In this document: piece by piece, positions 45,719 to 58,412 of the stretch
Layout of the letters: each line of letters opens with the position of its first letter
How positions within the stretch are numbered: the first letter of the stretch is position 1
NCBI RefSeq assembly: GCF_032854445.1
Contig: NC_088302.1
Span: forward strand, 55,780,237 to 55,844,236
Source of the DNA: Liolophura sinensis
Lineage: Eukaryota > Mollusca > Polyplacophora > Chitonida > Chitonidae
DNA length: 64,000 bases
Reading direction: 5' to 3'
Translations under genes and position numbers: made by a program
The notes under the pieces: model-generated
What the model was told of the DNA's origin: nothing
Databases searched by the model: none
Seen by the model: the letters and a program-made list of their open reading frames with translations, nothing else

Positions 45719-45899
45719 GGGCTTGACAAGCAAGTGTTTGACCAGTCATAACTTGACCAGCAAGTCCTTGACCAACGAAAGCTTGTCTAGGAAGTGTTTG
45801 AAGAGGAAGTGCTTGACCAATGAGAGTTTGACCAGCGAAAGCTTGTCTAGGATGTGTCTGAAGTGCTTGACCAGTGGGAATTAGATCAGCAAAAGCTTG
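45719..45899. repeat. degenerate ~15-bp repeat
   Basis: Units of the type cttgaccagcaagtg recur with many changes, mixed with aaagcttgtctagga. The minus-strand open frame over it (repeating GQALPLQTLPRQAF) is a product of the 15-bp period. Confidence 0.8.
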
Positions 45900-46050
45900 T
45901 ATTACAAGCCATAGCATCACCAGAAAGTACCTCTTCACACTCAAAACCTTGATGATGGCCATGGCCTGTCACGGATCAACATTTCAGTATACTACTGCAC
46001 TCTACATCCGCCCCGTTGTCATAGTAATTATCGGATGTGCATAACCTTAC

Positions 46051-46203
46051 CTGTTACCTGCTGAGTCAGGATGTGTGAAGCTGCGGCTAATAGCTCATAA
46101 ATCACAGCATCAATAATGACAATAATGTTCTGCTTTGTCTGGATTTCCCACGTGCCAGAGAATTCCCCGGAGCTTTGGACTTTGTTGAATGGAGAGATTG
46201 CTG
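46051..46203 (-). CDS. candidate exon of unknown gene (cluster exon a)
   Basis: The minus-strand frame encodes SPFNKVQSSGEFSGTWEIQT and KQNIIVIIDAVIYELLAAAS plus HILTQQVT, with a good donor (gtaacag|gtaagg) and acceptor options at ttgccag|cag. The hydrophobic stretch IIVIIDAVIYELLAAA could be a buried helix or strand. Phase 1 exit matches the next candidate exon. No family recognised. It lies upstream of, and on the same strand as, the TRPC gene, but nothing shows they are joined. Confidence 0.3.
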
Positions 46204-47882
46204 CTGGCAAGTACCTGTACATGCGTCTGTAGCGGTCGGTCGGTCATGTGGTATAACTGTGTTATACATCACACGCCTGTTGACTTTGTCTCACCCTGTC
46301 CCTTAATACCTTACATCATAGACTGGTCATATATCTTCATCACAACTGACCATGCGACTACAGGTGTCAATACTGACCCCTTCACACCACCACAAAACAT
46401 GGAATTCACCAACATGGAATGCATGAATGAAGCAACCATCCCACGCAAGAAAACCTTCTATATTCTTGGAGTAAACCTCACCTATTTTATGAATGCCAGA
46501 AGGCAAGTTCACAATTGAATTCCAACAAATATTAGTAATTAAGCTTTGCTCAAATTTACTTGACCCACCCAAAACAGATTACATATATTAATTTGGAAAA
46601 CTTTGTTTCCATGATAATATGCATTTTTTACTTTCACCAATACATCAGGTCAGGATTCCAGATACCGCCCTAACAGCTCAGCCAGCAAGAACTGGTCAGG
46701 TACACGTGCACACAATGGTCATGGCTAACCGCAGAAGCCGAGGAGAAGCAAACCTACAAGAAACAGTTTAGCCAACCCATGACCTTCAAAACAGCTGCAG
46801 AAATACTCAATAATTCTCTGAATAATTATTTTCTTAATTCATAAAACCAATCAATTAGTTTTCCACCATTCCCTCAGTGACTTAAATTCTCCATGGCAAT
46901 TTATTACATGTGCCATTAAAATCAAGGCTGATCAATCCAGGAGCGCCGGCACAAACAGAAGAAAAAACAGGTCTGACAACGGATGGTCGGAACAGTTAAT
47001 CATACGCGTAAGGACAATGGAACAAAATCAAATAATGTTTTCTGAACGCAACCAGTTTCTTATGTGCACAGCTAATCAATACATTATCAAATAAGACTGA
47101 AAAACGGATACTGCGGGACAAACAATTGCAAATTAAGACACTGACAAATGAGTGCCTTTTTCAGGGGTCTAAGACAATATCCTAGTGCACAAATCTGCAA
47201 GAAATCTTGCCTGAGAACACAAATGAAAGCCAATAATTGTATGGAATGAGCTCCCAATTTACATGGAGGTAATGCACAAGACCACAATAACAATTAGGTA
47301 CAGCCATGATACACGTAGTTATAAACCCTAGGTGCCACTGAAACTCTACACTGCAGTTTTATGGTCGCACAAATCCTACCCATTTACAGTCAGGTCCAAG
47401 CTGTAAATAGGCTTCCAATAAAAATGACACAGGCCTCTGAATCGTGGTGAGATCTGTGAACAAGATGCGTTTGGTGTTAAACAGTCTTCTTCATATATCG
47501 GCACCTGTCATTTGCTTGCAAAAAGATAATGTATCATATATTCTAAGGGACAATACCCTGGTTGAATACACTGGACCCTGTTTGAATACACTGAACGGGA
47601 CTAAAAAATCAATAGGCCTCTTGTTTTATTGGACAGTGGCAGGCGTAAGGAATATGCATGGATATGGATATGTGTATGTAAAAAGCCTTCTGGAGGTAAT
47701 TTATTCTTTTAAGATCTTTAAACAGAATATTTACTATGGGCTGTTATACGTGAAAACACTAATTTCTCATTGGTTTATATCCCTGCATGCATGTGGAACG
47801 TTGTTATGGTGCAACAAATACTTGACAAAATCATTGTCTAGTGGCCTAAGTGGTCATGGAGACAAACAGACAGAAGTATTAA
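46204..47882. other. unique DNA, one unrecognised open frame
   Basis: A plus-strand frame starting at the ATG at 47,465 runs to 48,001 (about 178 codons) and ends in the 12-bp repeat. It has no recognised domain and AT-rich codons; most likely not a gene. Confidence 0.4.
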
Positions 47883-47990
47883 TGACAACACCAATAACGA
47901 CACTGATGATGACACCGATAAAGACACTGATAACAACACTGAGAGCAACACTAATGACGACACCAATTACAACACTGATAATGACACTGT
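47883..47990. repeat. 12-bp minisatellite, nine copies
   Basis: The unit type is gacactgataac with changes at two or three positions. The period is four codons, so it prolongs a plus-strand open frame. Confidence 0.85.
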
Positions 47991-48536
47991 TCCCAGGGTA
48001 AAATTTGCTGGACGGTAACTAAATCCTTTCTCAGGGCAAAATACTAGCTTCAGTGAAGGTGGACTAGGATGCATGTACTAGCCATTTGGTAAACCATGAA
48101 GAATGAATAATTGAATGACTGAGGTTTAATGCTTCATTGGCAGTATTTCAAGCACACCCTAACAAAATGTGAAGATAATCTAAGGTCAAGGACAAACCAG
48201 TTCCATACGAGGGGAAATATATTTCATTTTCACACTATGCAAGTAGAACATATGTACACTTCAATTCTGTACCAAATTAGGGTAGATTTGGGGTTAGGGT
48301 TGGGGTGTGTTTATTCCAGTGTTAGAAACATCGACTGGAAACCCAAAGGTTGTCGTCAGATAAAACCCTAACAGACTCACCTGTCAAAAATGGATTACTA
48401 GCAGTCATAACTGCCCTCAAAACAGTTTATGAAATCTATATGGTAATTAACACAACTAAAAAGCAGAATTAAAATATCACATTCCTTGGAGGGCAAGTCA
48501 AGTGCGGGTAAAATTGGTCAAAGATTTGCAGACACA
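47991..48536. other. unique DNA, no gene seen
   Basis: About 550 bp between two arrays. Nothing recognised. Confidence 0.6.
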
Positions 48537-49680
48537 CGGTTTATTGATACTGCAAACTCTACAGCACAGGTGAGCTACACAGATGCCCGAGTTTATAGAT
48601 ACTGCACACTGCACAGCACAGGTGAGCTACACAGATGCCTGAGTTTATAGATACTTCACATTGTACAGCACAGGTGAGCTACACAGATGCCCGAGTTTAT
48701 AGATACTGTAAACTGTACAGCACAGGTGAGCCACACAGATGCCCGAGTTTATAGATACTGCACACTGTACAGCACAGGTGAGCTACACAGATGCCCGTGT
48801 TTATAGATACTGCACACTGTACAGCACAGGTGAGCTACACAGATGCCCGAGTTTATAGATACTGCACACTGTACAGCACAGGCGAGCTACACAGATGCCC
48901 GAGTTTATAGACACTGCACATTGTACAGCATAGGTGAGCTACACAGATGCCCGAGTTTATAGATTCTGCAAACTGTACAGCACAGGTGAGCTACACAGAT
49001 GCCCGAGATTATAGATACTGCACACTGTACAGCACAGGTGAGCTACACAGATGCCTGAGTTTATAGATACTGCAAACTGTACAACATAGGTGAGCTACAC
49101 AGATGCCCGTGTTTATAGATACTGCACACTGTACAGCACGGGTGAGCTGCAGATGCCTGAGTTTATAGATACTGCACACTGTACAGTACAGGTGAGCTAC
49201 ACAGATGCCCGTGTTTATAGGTACTGCACACTGTACAGCACAGGTGAGCTACACAAATGCCCGAGATTATAGATACTGCGAACTGTACAGTACAGGTGAG
49301 CTACACAGATGCCCGAGTTTATAGATACTGCAAACTGTACAGCACAGGTGAGCTACACAGATGCCCATGTTTACAGATACTGCACACTGTACAGCACGGG
49401 TGAGCTGCAGATGCCTGAGTTTATAGACACTGCACACTGTACAGCATAGGTGAGCTACACAGATGCCCGAGTTTATAGATACTGCACACTGTACAGCACA
49501 GGTGAGCTGCACAGATGCCTGAGTTTATAGATACTGCACGCTGTACAGTACAGGTGAGCTACACAGATGCCTGAGTTTATAGATACTGCACACTGTACAG
49601 TACAGGTGAGCGACACAGATGCCTGAGTTTATAGATACTGCACACTGTACAGTACAGGTGAGCTACACAGATGCCCGTGT
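48537..49680. repeat. 52-bp minisatellite, about 22 copies
   Basis: The period is 52 bp, measured between gagtttatag starts at 48,641 and 48,693. The unit contains actgcacactgtacagcaca and ggtgagctacacagatgccc. Each full unit includes the splice-donor-like caggtgagc on the plus strand. Variants gcccgag/gcctgag/gcccgtg recur. Confidence 0.96.
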
Positions 49681-50546
49681 GTGTTGTTTGTCCAGAACGT
49701 AATTTTACTACAGCACAAAAAAAGGTTGCATCAGTTAAATTTATGGCTTGACAACAGGGAAATCTTTATTATGCCAACAGCAATTCATCATGAAACCTTT
49801 GTTTACAATTGCTGCAAATATGCCAAGACAGGACGCTAATGATCCTACTAGAACCACACAAGCTCACACTTTTATGACGGCAGGAGATCAGAGATTAGTA
49901 AACAAGTAACCATGTACGGATGCTTGTAGGCAATCCTACAAGCACTTGCCCGCAGCCTAATCAATAAATATTACATCTTTGTCATCCTCAAATCCTGCTC
50001 AATTACCTGCACAGATTTTCACTGCTGATTACAGAGTGGAGGCTTAACTCTGGTAACTTGAGACGAAAAAACACGGTTTTCTCAACCTTGCTCTCACTCC
50101 ATGGCACCTACCCCGCACCTTCCCACACACACAGGTAGTCAGTAATCTCAGGACTTTATGCATGTTTTAATGACAACTAGAACATACATCCGTATTACAA
50201 CTGCATAAACCTGGGGTTAATAAATCTATGGCCGACAATAAAGTGGTGCACACCACAGTCACTTTAACAATTAAGTCCCGGCTACACAGAAGGGTACGAT
50301 GCAGTCTGTAAAGGAATGCTCTTACACCACGACTAGTTTGTGCAGACAGACCTGGTGGAATCGAGTGTTACAAGGGCTATTGGCACATGACAAATGATTT
50401 GACAATTAGAGGGATTTGAAATGAATCCTGCATGTGCTTGATGATCCAACTGTCATGACAACAAAGGTACAGCAGCTTACTCTCTTCTCATGCAGTGTCC
50501 AAAATTAAAATGCTACCAGTAATTATTATTTATTTATTTATTTCAG
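49681..50546. other. unique DNA, no gene seen
   Basis: No exon, RNA gene or mobile element recognised. It ends in a (tttat) run at 50,525-50,545 that could be an A-rich element tail. Confidence 0.5.
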
Positions 50547-50850
50547 AGCCAAGGCAGTCGAATATACACCTGAGTACCATTTACCTGACAAACCACCTAA
50601 AATAAAGCCAGGGCAGTCGAATATACACCTGAGTGCCATTTACCTGACAGACCAGCTGAAATAAAACCAAGGCAGTCAAATACACACCTGAGTGCCATTT
50701 ACATGACAAATCACCTGAAATAAAGCCAGGACAGTCAAATATACATCTGAGTGCCATTTACCTGACAGACAACCTGAAATAAAGCCAAGGCAGTCAAATA
50801 TACACCTGAGTGCCATTTACCTGACAAACCAGCTGAAATAAAACCAGGGC
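50547..50850. repeat. ~60-bp tandem repeat, five copies
   Basis: Units contain cagtcgaatatacacctgag and gccatttacctgacaaacca with ctgaaataaa at the end. Confidence 0.9.
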
Positions 50851-53800
50851 CATGTGAACTCTATGGTCAAAGGTTTGTCTCCTTATGAAAGAAACAATTT
50901 GGTCAGCCAGGTGCAAATCACTCAAAATCATACAAGTTCAGCACAATATGTCACTTCACTTAAATGCAGAAAGTGGAATTGCAGAAAGTACAATGAGATA
51001 TACAGCCACGTGTTTTCACATCACTTTCTGCCAAATCCCTTCATGTCTGTTACACTTTAGAAATAACATGATTTTTTTGAATTTTATGTAGAAACAAAGT
51101 CTGTGATGTGGAAAGCTGGTTGGTAAATGACAGCATTAACTTTCTAAATTTACAACAAACTAAGAATTTTATAAAACTTTACACACTTACAACAAACTGG
51201 GGCATGTATCTAATGCTAATCAATGAAAGCAGGCGAGCATGCCGACCTGAATTCACCAATCTGGCAGCCATCATTCTGCTTTCTTACATCAGTCCATCGA
51301 TCAATTTTCTCAAAGCCCAGGTTGTGGGAAGTTTCCAGGAGGGAATGATCCAAAGCTTGTGTTTTTGTTAGGTTTTATTAGGCACCGTTCAGAAGTAATA
51401 TACCTAAGTGACTGTAAATCAATCTGGCTAGTAGAGCAAGGCCACAATTTCCCCACCAAAATGACCTACTCTCTCAAGAGAGATCAGACAGAATGCTGAG
51501 TGCAAAGGTACTAAATTATCTGGAAACGGATGTAAGCTTTTGAAGAGGGCGGGATCAAGAGGCAGACCTTACTCTGAACTTCTTGAACAGTCTGACTTTA
51601 CATTCCATAACACTCTTTGTTTACCTGTAACGAGAATACTCCTGAACAAACGTCACCATATTCTCAGTAATTCGGAGGAAATACCTGTACAGGGTAAAAC
51701 ACATAATTGTTACAACGATGAATTCCAAAAGAGCTTAAGCTCATTAAACCAATCAATCAGAGACTCAATGCTACATGTCAATGGTGCACTGTTTATTGAA
51801 ATGGGAGACAAAGTGTATATATTTTAGGAAAAATGATCACAGGTACAAATATACATTACTCTGCCAGTAACATCTTGGAAGTGTCTATGACAAAAGCCAT
51901 GAGTTTTAGAGCCTTCCCACTCTTAACATGAGGAGTTGATCACATAGAAATGTACATGTGCCTTGTATTAGAATGAGATGCCAAAATGTAAAAAGTGCAT
52001 GTAAGAAAGTTCAACAACAGCAAAGATAAGGAAAAAATGATTTAGAATACAAATTTCAGGTAACATGCACATACTAGAATTGAGTACCAGAAAATCTGTG
52101 AGACTCTGAAGCTTTCCTCGCTATCCTTGTAGGAGGAGTTGATTACACAGGAACGCTATCCACACCAGAGTAACATGCTGACTGTCCAGTCTAAGTAGAG
52201 ACCAGAAACAACAGCCTTGGATAGATTCCCTAAGTGCACGTCTTGAAAATGTCTGGAACTACAAAATCAGATGAATTTTTACCCCTCATCAGAATAACAT
52301 ACCACTAAAAGAAAATGGTTCCAGCACTAACTGAACATTAGTGTCTATTACAAAATTTGTGCAATATTGCAGATGCCTTGGTCTGATGCTTTGTCAAAGG
52401 TTTCTTTTTGAAACAGATCAAAGTGAACTAATACGGTAATTAGTGCAATATTAATACTTTAATTAAGGCTGTACAATTTCAGCTTTCTGATTAATATTCT
52501 GATTCTGACTGATACAAAACTTGTCACATTTGGGAAATAAAAGTATACGACCCAGTAATTATGCCAGCAATCATGCTATCAGAGTGAACAACTTGTGAAC
52601 AAGCAGAGGTGCTTATACGCCAGGTCTCTGAGCATGTCCAGTGTCATTTCATACAGTCCACACAGTGGCAGGTAATGCCATTGAAGAAAACCCTGTTAGC
52701 CATTCCTTGCCTCCAGAAATGCCATAGAGGATCTGTCCATGTTTTATAATCATTCAATTAATGTCCCCCAGAAAGGACGGCTGATGGGCATTCTTCACGG
52801 GAAGTGGGGCAAGAGTTGAGGCTTAAAACATTTCTTGCGCCTAATGAGCTGTGAGTAACTGCCCTTGGCGATGGGCCGTCATGCCTTCATGGCACAGGCA
52901 ATAAGAGATCAGTGACAGTTATCCTATTATCCCGGGCACAGACATGTTCCACTCAGCTTAGCTAGCAAACTTACTGCACACACTGACGTAAATGCTTTTT
53001 TAATCCTCTGAGCTTCAGAAATGCAGCCCAACACCTTCATCACATGGATGTTACCATGAAACTACATGTGTTTCTTTATTCCACATCATTCAGGAATCAA
53101 AAAGGAACACAACAGCAAGAACACAACAAGTGGTCTGGCTTAGACTTGCCTCATCAATTCCCTCAACATCATGGAAATCCATTCCTGCACTGCTGAACAT
53201 CAAAATTTCACAAACAAAGTGATCTAGCATTGTCCTTCAGACTTGACTGCACCAAGCACCTGTCAGAGCGAAAGTGGATGCAGACAAAGACAAATTCCAC
53301 CTAAATCTCTCAACACATAATGGCTAAAGAGAATGTTAAATATTGACCAACAAAAGATGAGACGGCTGAAAGCAGTGTGGCAAACTAAGAGCTATGAGGT
53401 ATATAAAAGATCAATAATTCTAGGGAACCTGAAATTTGCAGCCTTGGACAATTGCTGAGGAATGACTGCCCTTCACAGGATGTATATATTTTTTCCCAGG
53501 ATATAGAATGATGCATACCTCTGAGACAGTAAGGCATGCCTGTTGGCATGGCAGACACGGTATCCTGTAACAGATTGATGACATAGCACAGGAACTCTGC
53601 CAATGCTCACAATTAGATATAAACTGGTAACTGTGAGCGTATGGTCTGATACTGAATCGCTTACAATGGCACATTCTGAAATGGTCTTTACAAAGCGCAC
53701 AATTAGTTGAAAACAATGAAATCTGAACAGGTGAACTACAGCATGTAGTTGATATTATAGATATTAACACTGCCTCTTGTGAATTACCCCTATGTAGCCA

Positions 53801-54070
53801 TAAATACAGCATTCCATGTAAATAGAAAAGGACCAATAAACTTGACAGGTTATAGTTAATTTGACATTGTGTAATCAGCACTGGAGGAGCATACTTTTTG
53901 ATAAATAAGTTTGTCATATATGACTTAACAATTCGAACTTGAGGTGTATCACTGGCAGAGCTCTTGAGAATGATGAATCAAATAAATTACATCTTTTATA
54001 GTTTTTGTTTAATTTTTGCTCATTTCAAATTTCAACATCCATTTGTGGTCACACTGTATACTAGAACATA
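50851..54070. other. unique DNA, no supported gene
   Basis: The longest unique stretch in the right half, about 3.2 kb. A minus-strand frame near 52,610-52,700 (containing LCGLYEMTLDMLRDLAYK) looks mildly protein-like but has a poor acceptor and no donor in phase, so it is not called. Confidence 0.45.
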
Positions 54071-54815
54071 TAACCCACAAACTTGTATTACATGATACCA
54101 CAACTTGATCAACCAGTTCTGTAGTATTGACACAAACACACACAACAAACCCACAAACTTGTATTACATGATACCACAACTTGATCAACCAGTTCTGTAG
54201 TATGGACACAAACTCACACAACAAACCCACAAACTTGTATTACATGATACCACAACTTGATCAACCTGTTCTGTAGTATTGACACAAACTCACACAACAA
54301 ACCCACAAACTTGTATTACATGATACCACAACTTGATCAACCTGTTCTGTAGTATTGACACAAACTCACACAACAAACCCACAAACTTGTATTACATGAT
54401 ACCACAACTTGATCAACCTGTTCTGTAGTATTGACACAAACTCACACAACAAACCCACAAACTTGTATTACATGATACCACAACTTGATCAACCTGTTCT
54501 GTAGTATTGACACAAACTCACACAACACACCCACAAACTTGTATTACATGATACCACAACTTGATCAACCTGTTCTGTAGTATTGACACAAACTCACACA
54601 ACACACCCACAAACTTGTATTACATGATACCACAACTTGATCAACCTGTTCTGTAGTATTGACACAAACTCACACAACAAACCCACAAACTTGTATTACA
54701 TGATACCACAACTTGATCAACCTGTTCTGTAGTATTGACACAAACTCACACAACACACCCACAAACTTGTATTACATGATACCACAACTTAATCAACCTG
54801 TTCTGTAGTATTGAT
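54071..54815. repeat. 76-bp minisatellite, about 10 copies
   Basis: The period is 76 bp. The unit contains cccacaaacttgtattacat and gataccacaacttgatcaac plus ttctgtagtattgacacaaa. Very uniform; the main variants are aaaccc/acaccc and caacca/caacct. Confidence 0.97.
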
Positions 54816-56140
54816 GAAGTAGATACAAATTTATATACAGTACATATGGGGGCCTTGAAAGCTTGAATAGAACGCTCCTTGCATCTTCATAGCATCCATA
54901 AGAGCTACTGACTGGATGCTTTTCTTCACAGCTCCATCCTAATTTCTTGTACACTTTTTCAGATCATTTTTGGCATTGTTTTGGACATTCGTTCGAGAAT
55001 GCCCATAGCTGTTGACAATCAAAATACGACAGTCACTTTGAGTTGATATGACCCACTGAAGGCCTCATACCCGCAGAGTACATGTACTACACAGGTAACC
55101 TCACACCAGACAACAGTAGCTGTCATCATGAGCATACTCCATAGTATCTTTACACCTGCATCTCCAGTCCTTGTGAGAACGTAGTGTACATAGAATTACA
55201 AAATATCATTTAAATTGATATTTGCAAAAGCACTGTCCACCTAGAAGCCATTTAATGAATAAAAAGGGCACTTAAAAGAAGTCTGTTTTCCAGGTGAAAA
55301 ACTGGCAAATAAAATTCTTTGCAATGACCTTGGACAAAAACATTTCCTGTTAAGGAAGACCACAAAAACATTAGCCCTCTTTGCAACAATTTGCATGTGC
55401 TGTAAGGCCTGCCAATCACAGTTTCAAATTGGTTTGAATAGCTCCATGGCTTGTCCACATGATGTGGAGAAGAGCTCAACGTTACCACTACTTAATACAC
55501 ACCCAGTAATGATTTTGCCGACCCACTTTGTACGGCATTCATAATTGATGTGATAGGCATGCGAACGCTGATCACAGCCAGTAATAATTCAGGGATATTA
55601 TGACAGTGCCACTTTCTAACTAGGCCCATAATGCATGAGCTTACACTTTTGTAAAGGTTTTCTTGTAGAAGCATGCACATTTAAACCGTGATTGTTACAC
55701 CATTTCCCACCAATGAATGATGGCTATTTTGTTTATATCCTGGCATTTACCAAGGTTGTAGTCAATCAGTGATATCATTAGGACAAATACTTCCCATTAC
55801 ATCACAGCTCAAAGAAGTAATGTTATCAATGAACCTATATAATAGCTACAACATAGTTTTAGATCCAAAACATGTCTCCTCTTCTAACATGTTGTCAGTT
55901 TTTAACACCCATGTCATTAAAAACTTCAACCCAAATTTTGCATAGAAACTGTTCTTCCCCTAGGCCTTCACACGGAAAACAATATCTAGGAAACATGTAC
56001 TATAGGAGCCCAATGAAAAATTACATCAATATAAGTAAAAAAAAATGAAGCATTGTGTAGTTTGAAAAGTAAAGCTACATGCATTCAAGCACCAACACAA
56101 CCAATAGTGCTGTCCATGCAACTGTCCCAACCAGCAGGAG
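54816..56140. other. unique DNA, no gene seen
   Basis: Nothing recognised on either strand. Confidence 0.5.
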
Positions 56141-56993
56141 TAGGGTTGTGGAAGATGGGCCATTACCAGCCCCTTCCTGCCCCCCTGCTGACTGAACCCC
56201 TTCCTACATGTACATGTACAGAGAACAAACCAAGTGAGTGGGAGATGGTCCATTACCGGCCCCTTCCTGCTAACCCCACCGCCCCCCTGCTGGCTGGAAC
56301 CCCCCTACACACATGTACAGAGAACAAACCAAGTGAGTGGGAGATGGTCCATTACCGGCCCTTCCTGCTAACCCCACCGCCCCCCTGCTGGCTGGAACCC
56401 CCTACACACATGTACAGAGAACAAACCAAGTGAGTGGGAGATGGTCCATTACCAGTCCTTCCTGTTAACCCCACCACCCCCCTGCTGGCAGGAACCCCCC
56501 TACACACATGTACAGAGAACAAACCAAGTGAGTGGGAGATGGTCCATTACCGGCCCCTTCTTGCTAACCCCACCGCCCCCCTGCTGGCTGGAACCCTCTA
56601 CACACATGTACAGAGAACAAACCAAGTGAGTGGGAGATGGTCCATTACCGGCCCCTTCTTGCTAACCCCACCGCCCCCCTGCTGGCTGGAACCCCTCTAC
56701 ACACATGTACAGAGAACAAACCAAGTGAGTGGGAGATGGTCCATTACCGGCCCCTTTTTGCTAACCCCACCGCCCCCCTGCTGGCTGGAACCCCCTACAC
56801 ACATGTACAGAGAACAAACCAAGTGAGTGGGAGATGGTCCATTACCAGTCCTTCCTGTTAACCCCACCACCCCCCTGCTGGCAGGAACCCCTACACACAT
56901 GTACAGAGAACAAACCAAGTGAGTGGGAGATGGTCCATTACCGGCCCCTTTTTGCTAACCCCACCGCCCCCCTGCTGGCTGGAACCCCCTACA
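56141..56993. repeat. C-rich ~97-98 bp minisatellite, about 9 copies
   Basis: The unit contains gtgagtgggagatggtccat, taccggccccttcctgctaa, ccccaccgcccccctgctgg and acacatgtacagagaacaaa. Length changes fall in the C runs. The minus strand is G-rich with several runs of three or more G per unit. Confidence 0.96.
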
Positions 56994-57741
56994 CTGTAAT
57001 AATAATGTAATAATAATAATCATGCATCTAAGGGTAAATAAAAAAAATAAATACATAAAAAGAAAAAGAAATAAACTCTCCCCGTTCCTAAAAAAAAAAC
57101 AAAAAGGAAAGAAAAAAAACAAAAAAAGCAAATGAAACAGTACATTTTAAGTTTGAACTTATCACATCTAGATTCTGAACAAGTAAAGTAAAGAGAAATG
57201 GGATTTTATCTAAGTGGTTGATACAGTGAAAGCTTACATGTGCATTTCATTGTTGGAAGATGCATAGGTTCCTTGAACTTTCAACCCTATTCAAGACATA
57301 TTGCACAGACAAAGCATAATGTCCCGTAACTGTACTGACAAAAGACACAGACAAACAGGCGTATTCAAAGATAATTCATTGGTATGGACAAACACATGCC
57401 TAAACAAAGTGTAACACAAAAAAGTGTAGAATTAGGGCCTACATGAACAGCTCAGGTCTGATCCGTGTATTTCACGGCTTTCACCTAGACATATGCAGAT
57501 TGATGTGAGCCAATCAACATTGCCAACATAAAAGATTTATATTTAATTTGTTACATAACCATTGAAAATTATCCTGAATTCTCTAGAATGATGAAAAAAA
57601 GGTTAAAACCTTTAAATAAGTGAAATCTTTACTCTATGCTTACTCTATGCAACCTCCTAAAGCCTGTAATTATCCCATTCAGGTACAAACATCAAAGTAC
57701 ATAGTAACAAGGCAATCAGAGAAGAGTCAGTGCACAACTTT
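56994..57741. other. A-rich and unique DNA left of the hAT element
   Basis: It begins with a taataataa run (56,996-57,022) and an A-rich tract at 57,035-57,135, which may be an old retroelement tail or simple sequence. The rest is unique. No gene seen. Confidence 0.5.
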
Positions 57742-57818
57742 ACCACAGTCTGGGGCTATTCTAGGTCCAAAGTTTGGGCACCCTTGGGCCGAGCGTAGCG
57801 AGGCGTTGCCTATTAGCC

Positions 57819-57843
57819 GGGGGTCTGGTGGCCGCAGGCCCCC
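57819..57843. other. GC-rich hairpin inside the left end of the hAT element
   Basis: gggggtctg (57,819-57,827) pairs with caggccccc (57,835-57,843), one G-T pair included, around a 7-base loop. It follows the GC-rich phrase gggccgagcgtagcgaggcg (57,786-57,805) in otherwise AT-rich DNA. Confidence 0.8.
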
Positions 57844-58412
57844 AGCCGCTAGATTTTTTCGACGCCCAGAAATGCATTCTAGGCCATATTAAGCACTTTG
57901 ATAGATGTTATGAAAAGCACTCTCAGGTATTTTAAACAGCTTAAAATATTAGTTAATACTATCCACACATTTATATTTTACATCTATATATATATGTTTT
58001 AATAATATAACGATATACGTCTCTGTTGTAGGCCTACGAACTGGGACTGACCCTGAGTTTTAGATGTGACATACATACATGTGACAAATAATGAAACAGT
58101 GCATTTTGTCGCAGACCCTCGGGTTTTAATTTATAACACATACCATCACATATATGTCAGCAGGTTTGTTGTTGTAAATAAACAAGTGCATGCACAATGT
58201 ACCTTGACTTTCACCCAAGCACTGCTTTGAGTTCATTTACTTGCTCATTATAGTAAACATTCTATTTCTTATGTATTGACTTGATAACTATCAGTATGTC
58301 AGACATGCACATAATAGATACATTCAGAACCATAATGTGCAAAAAGTCTCAAACAAATTGTGTATTAACTCACCAAGTTCATCTTTTCAAATGAAAATTA
58401 GCACATTATGAT

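Noticed and set aside
45639-45962. 107-codon minus-strand frame with GQALPLQTLPRQAF-type repeats
   Set aside because: Degenerate 15-bp repeat; considered as a possible upstream TRPC exon but it has no matching splice site.
47465-48001. About 178-codon plus-strand open frame
   Set aside because: No recognisable domain, AT-rich codon use and a C-terminal part made of a 12-bp repeat; not enough to call a gene.
52600-52710. Protein-like minus-strand segment with GLYEMTLDMLRDLAYK
   Set aside because: Poor acceptor, no donor in phase, no partner exons nearby.
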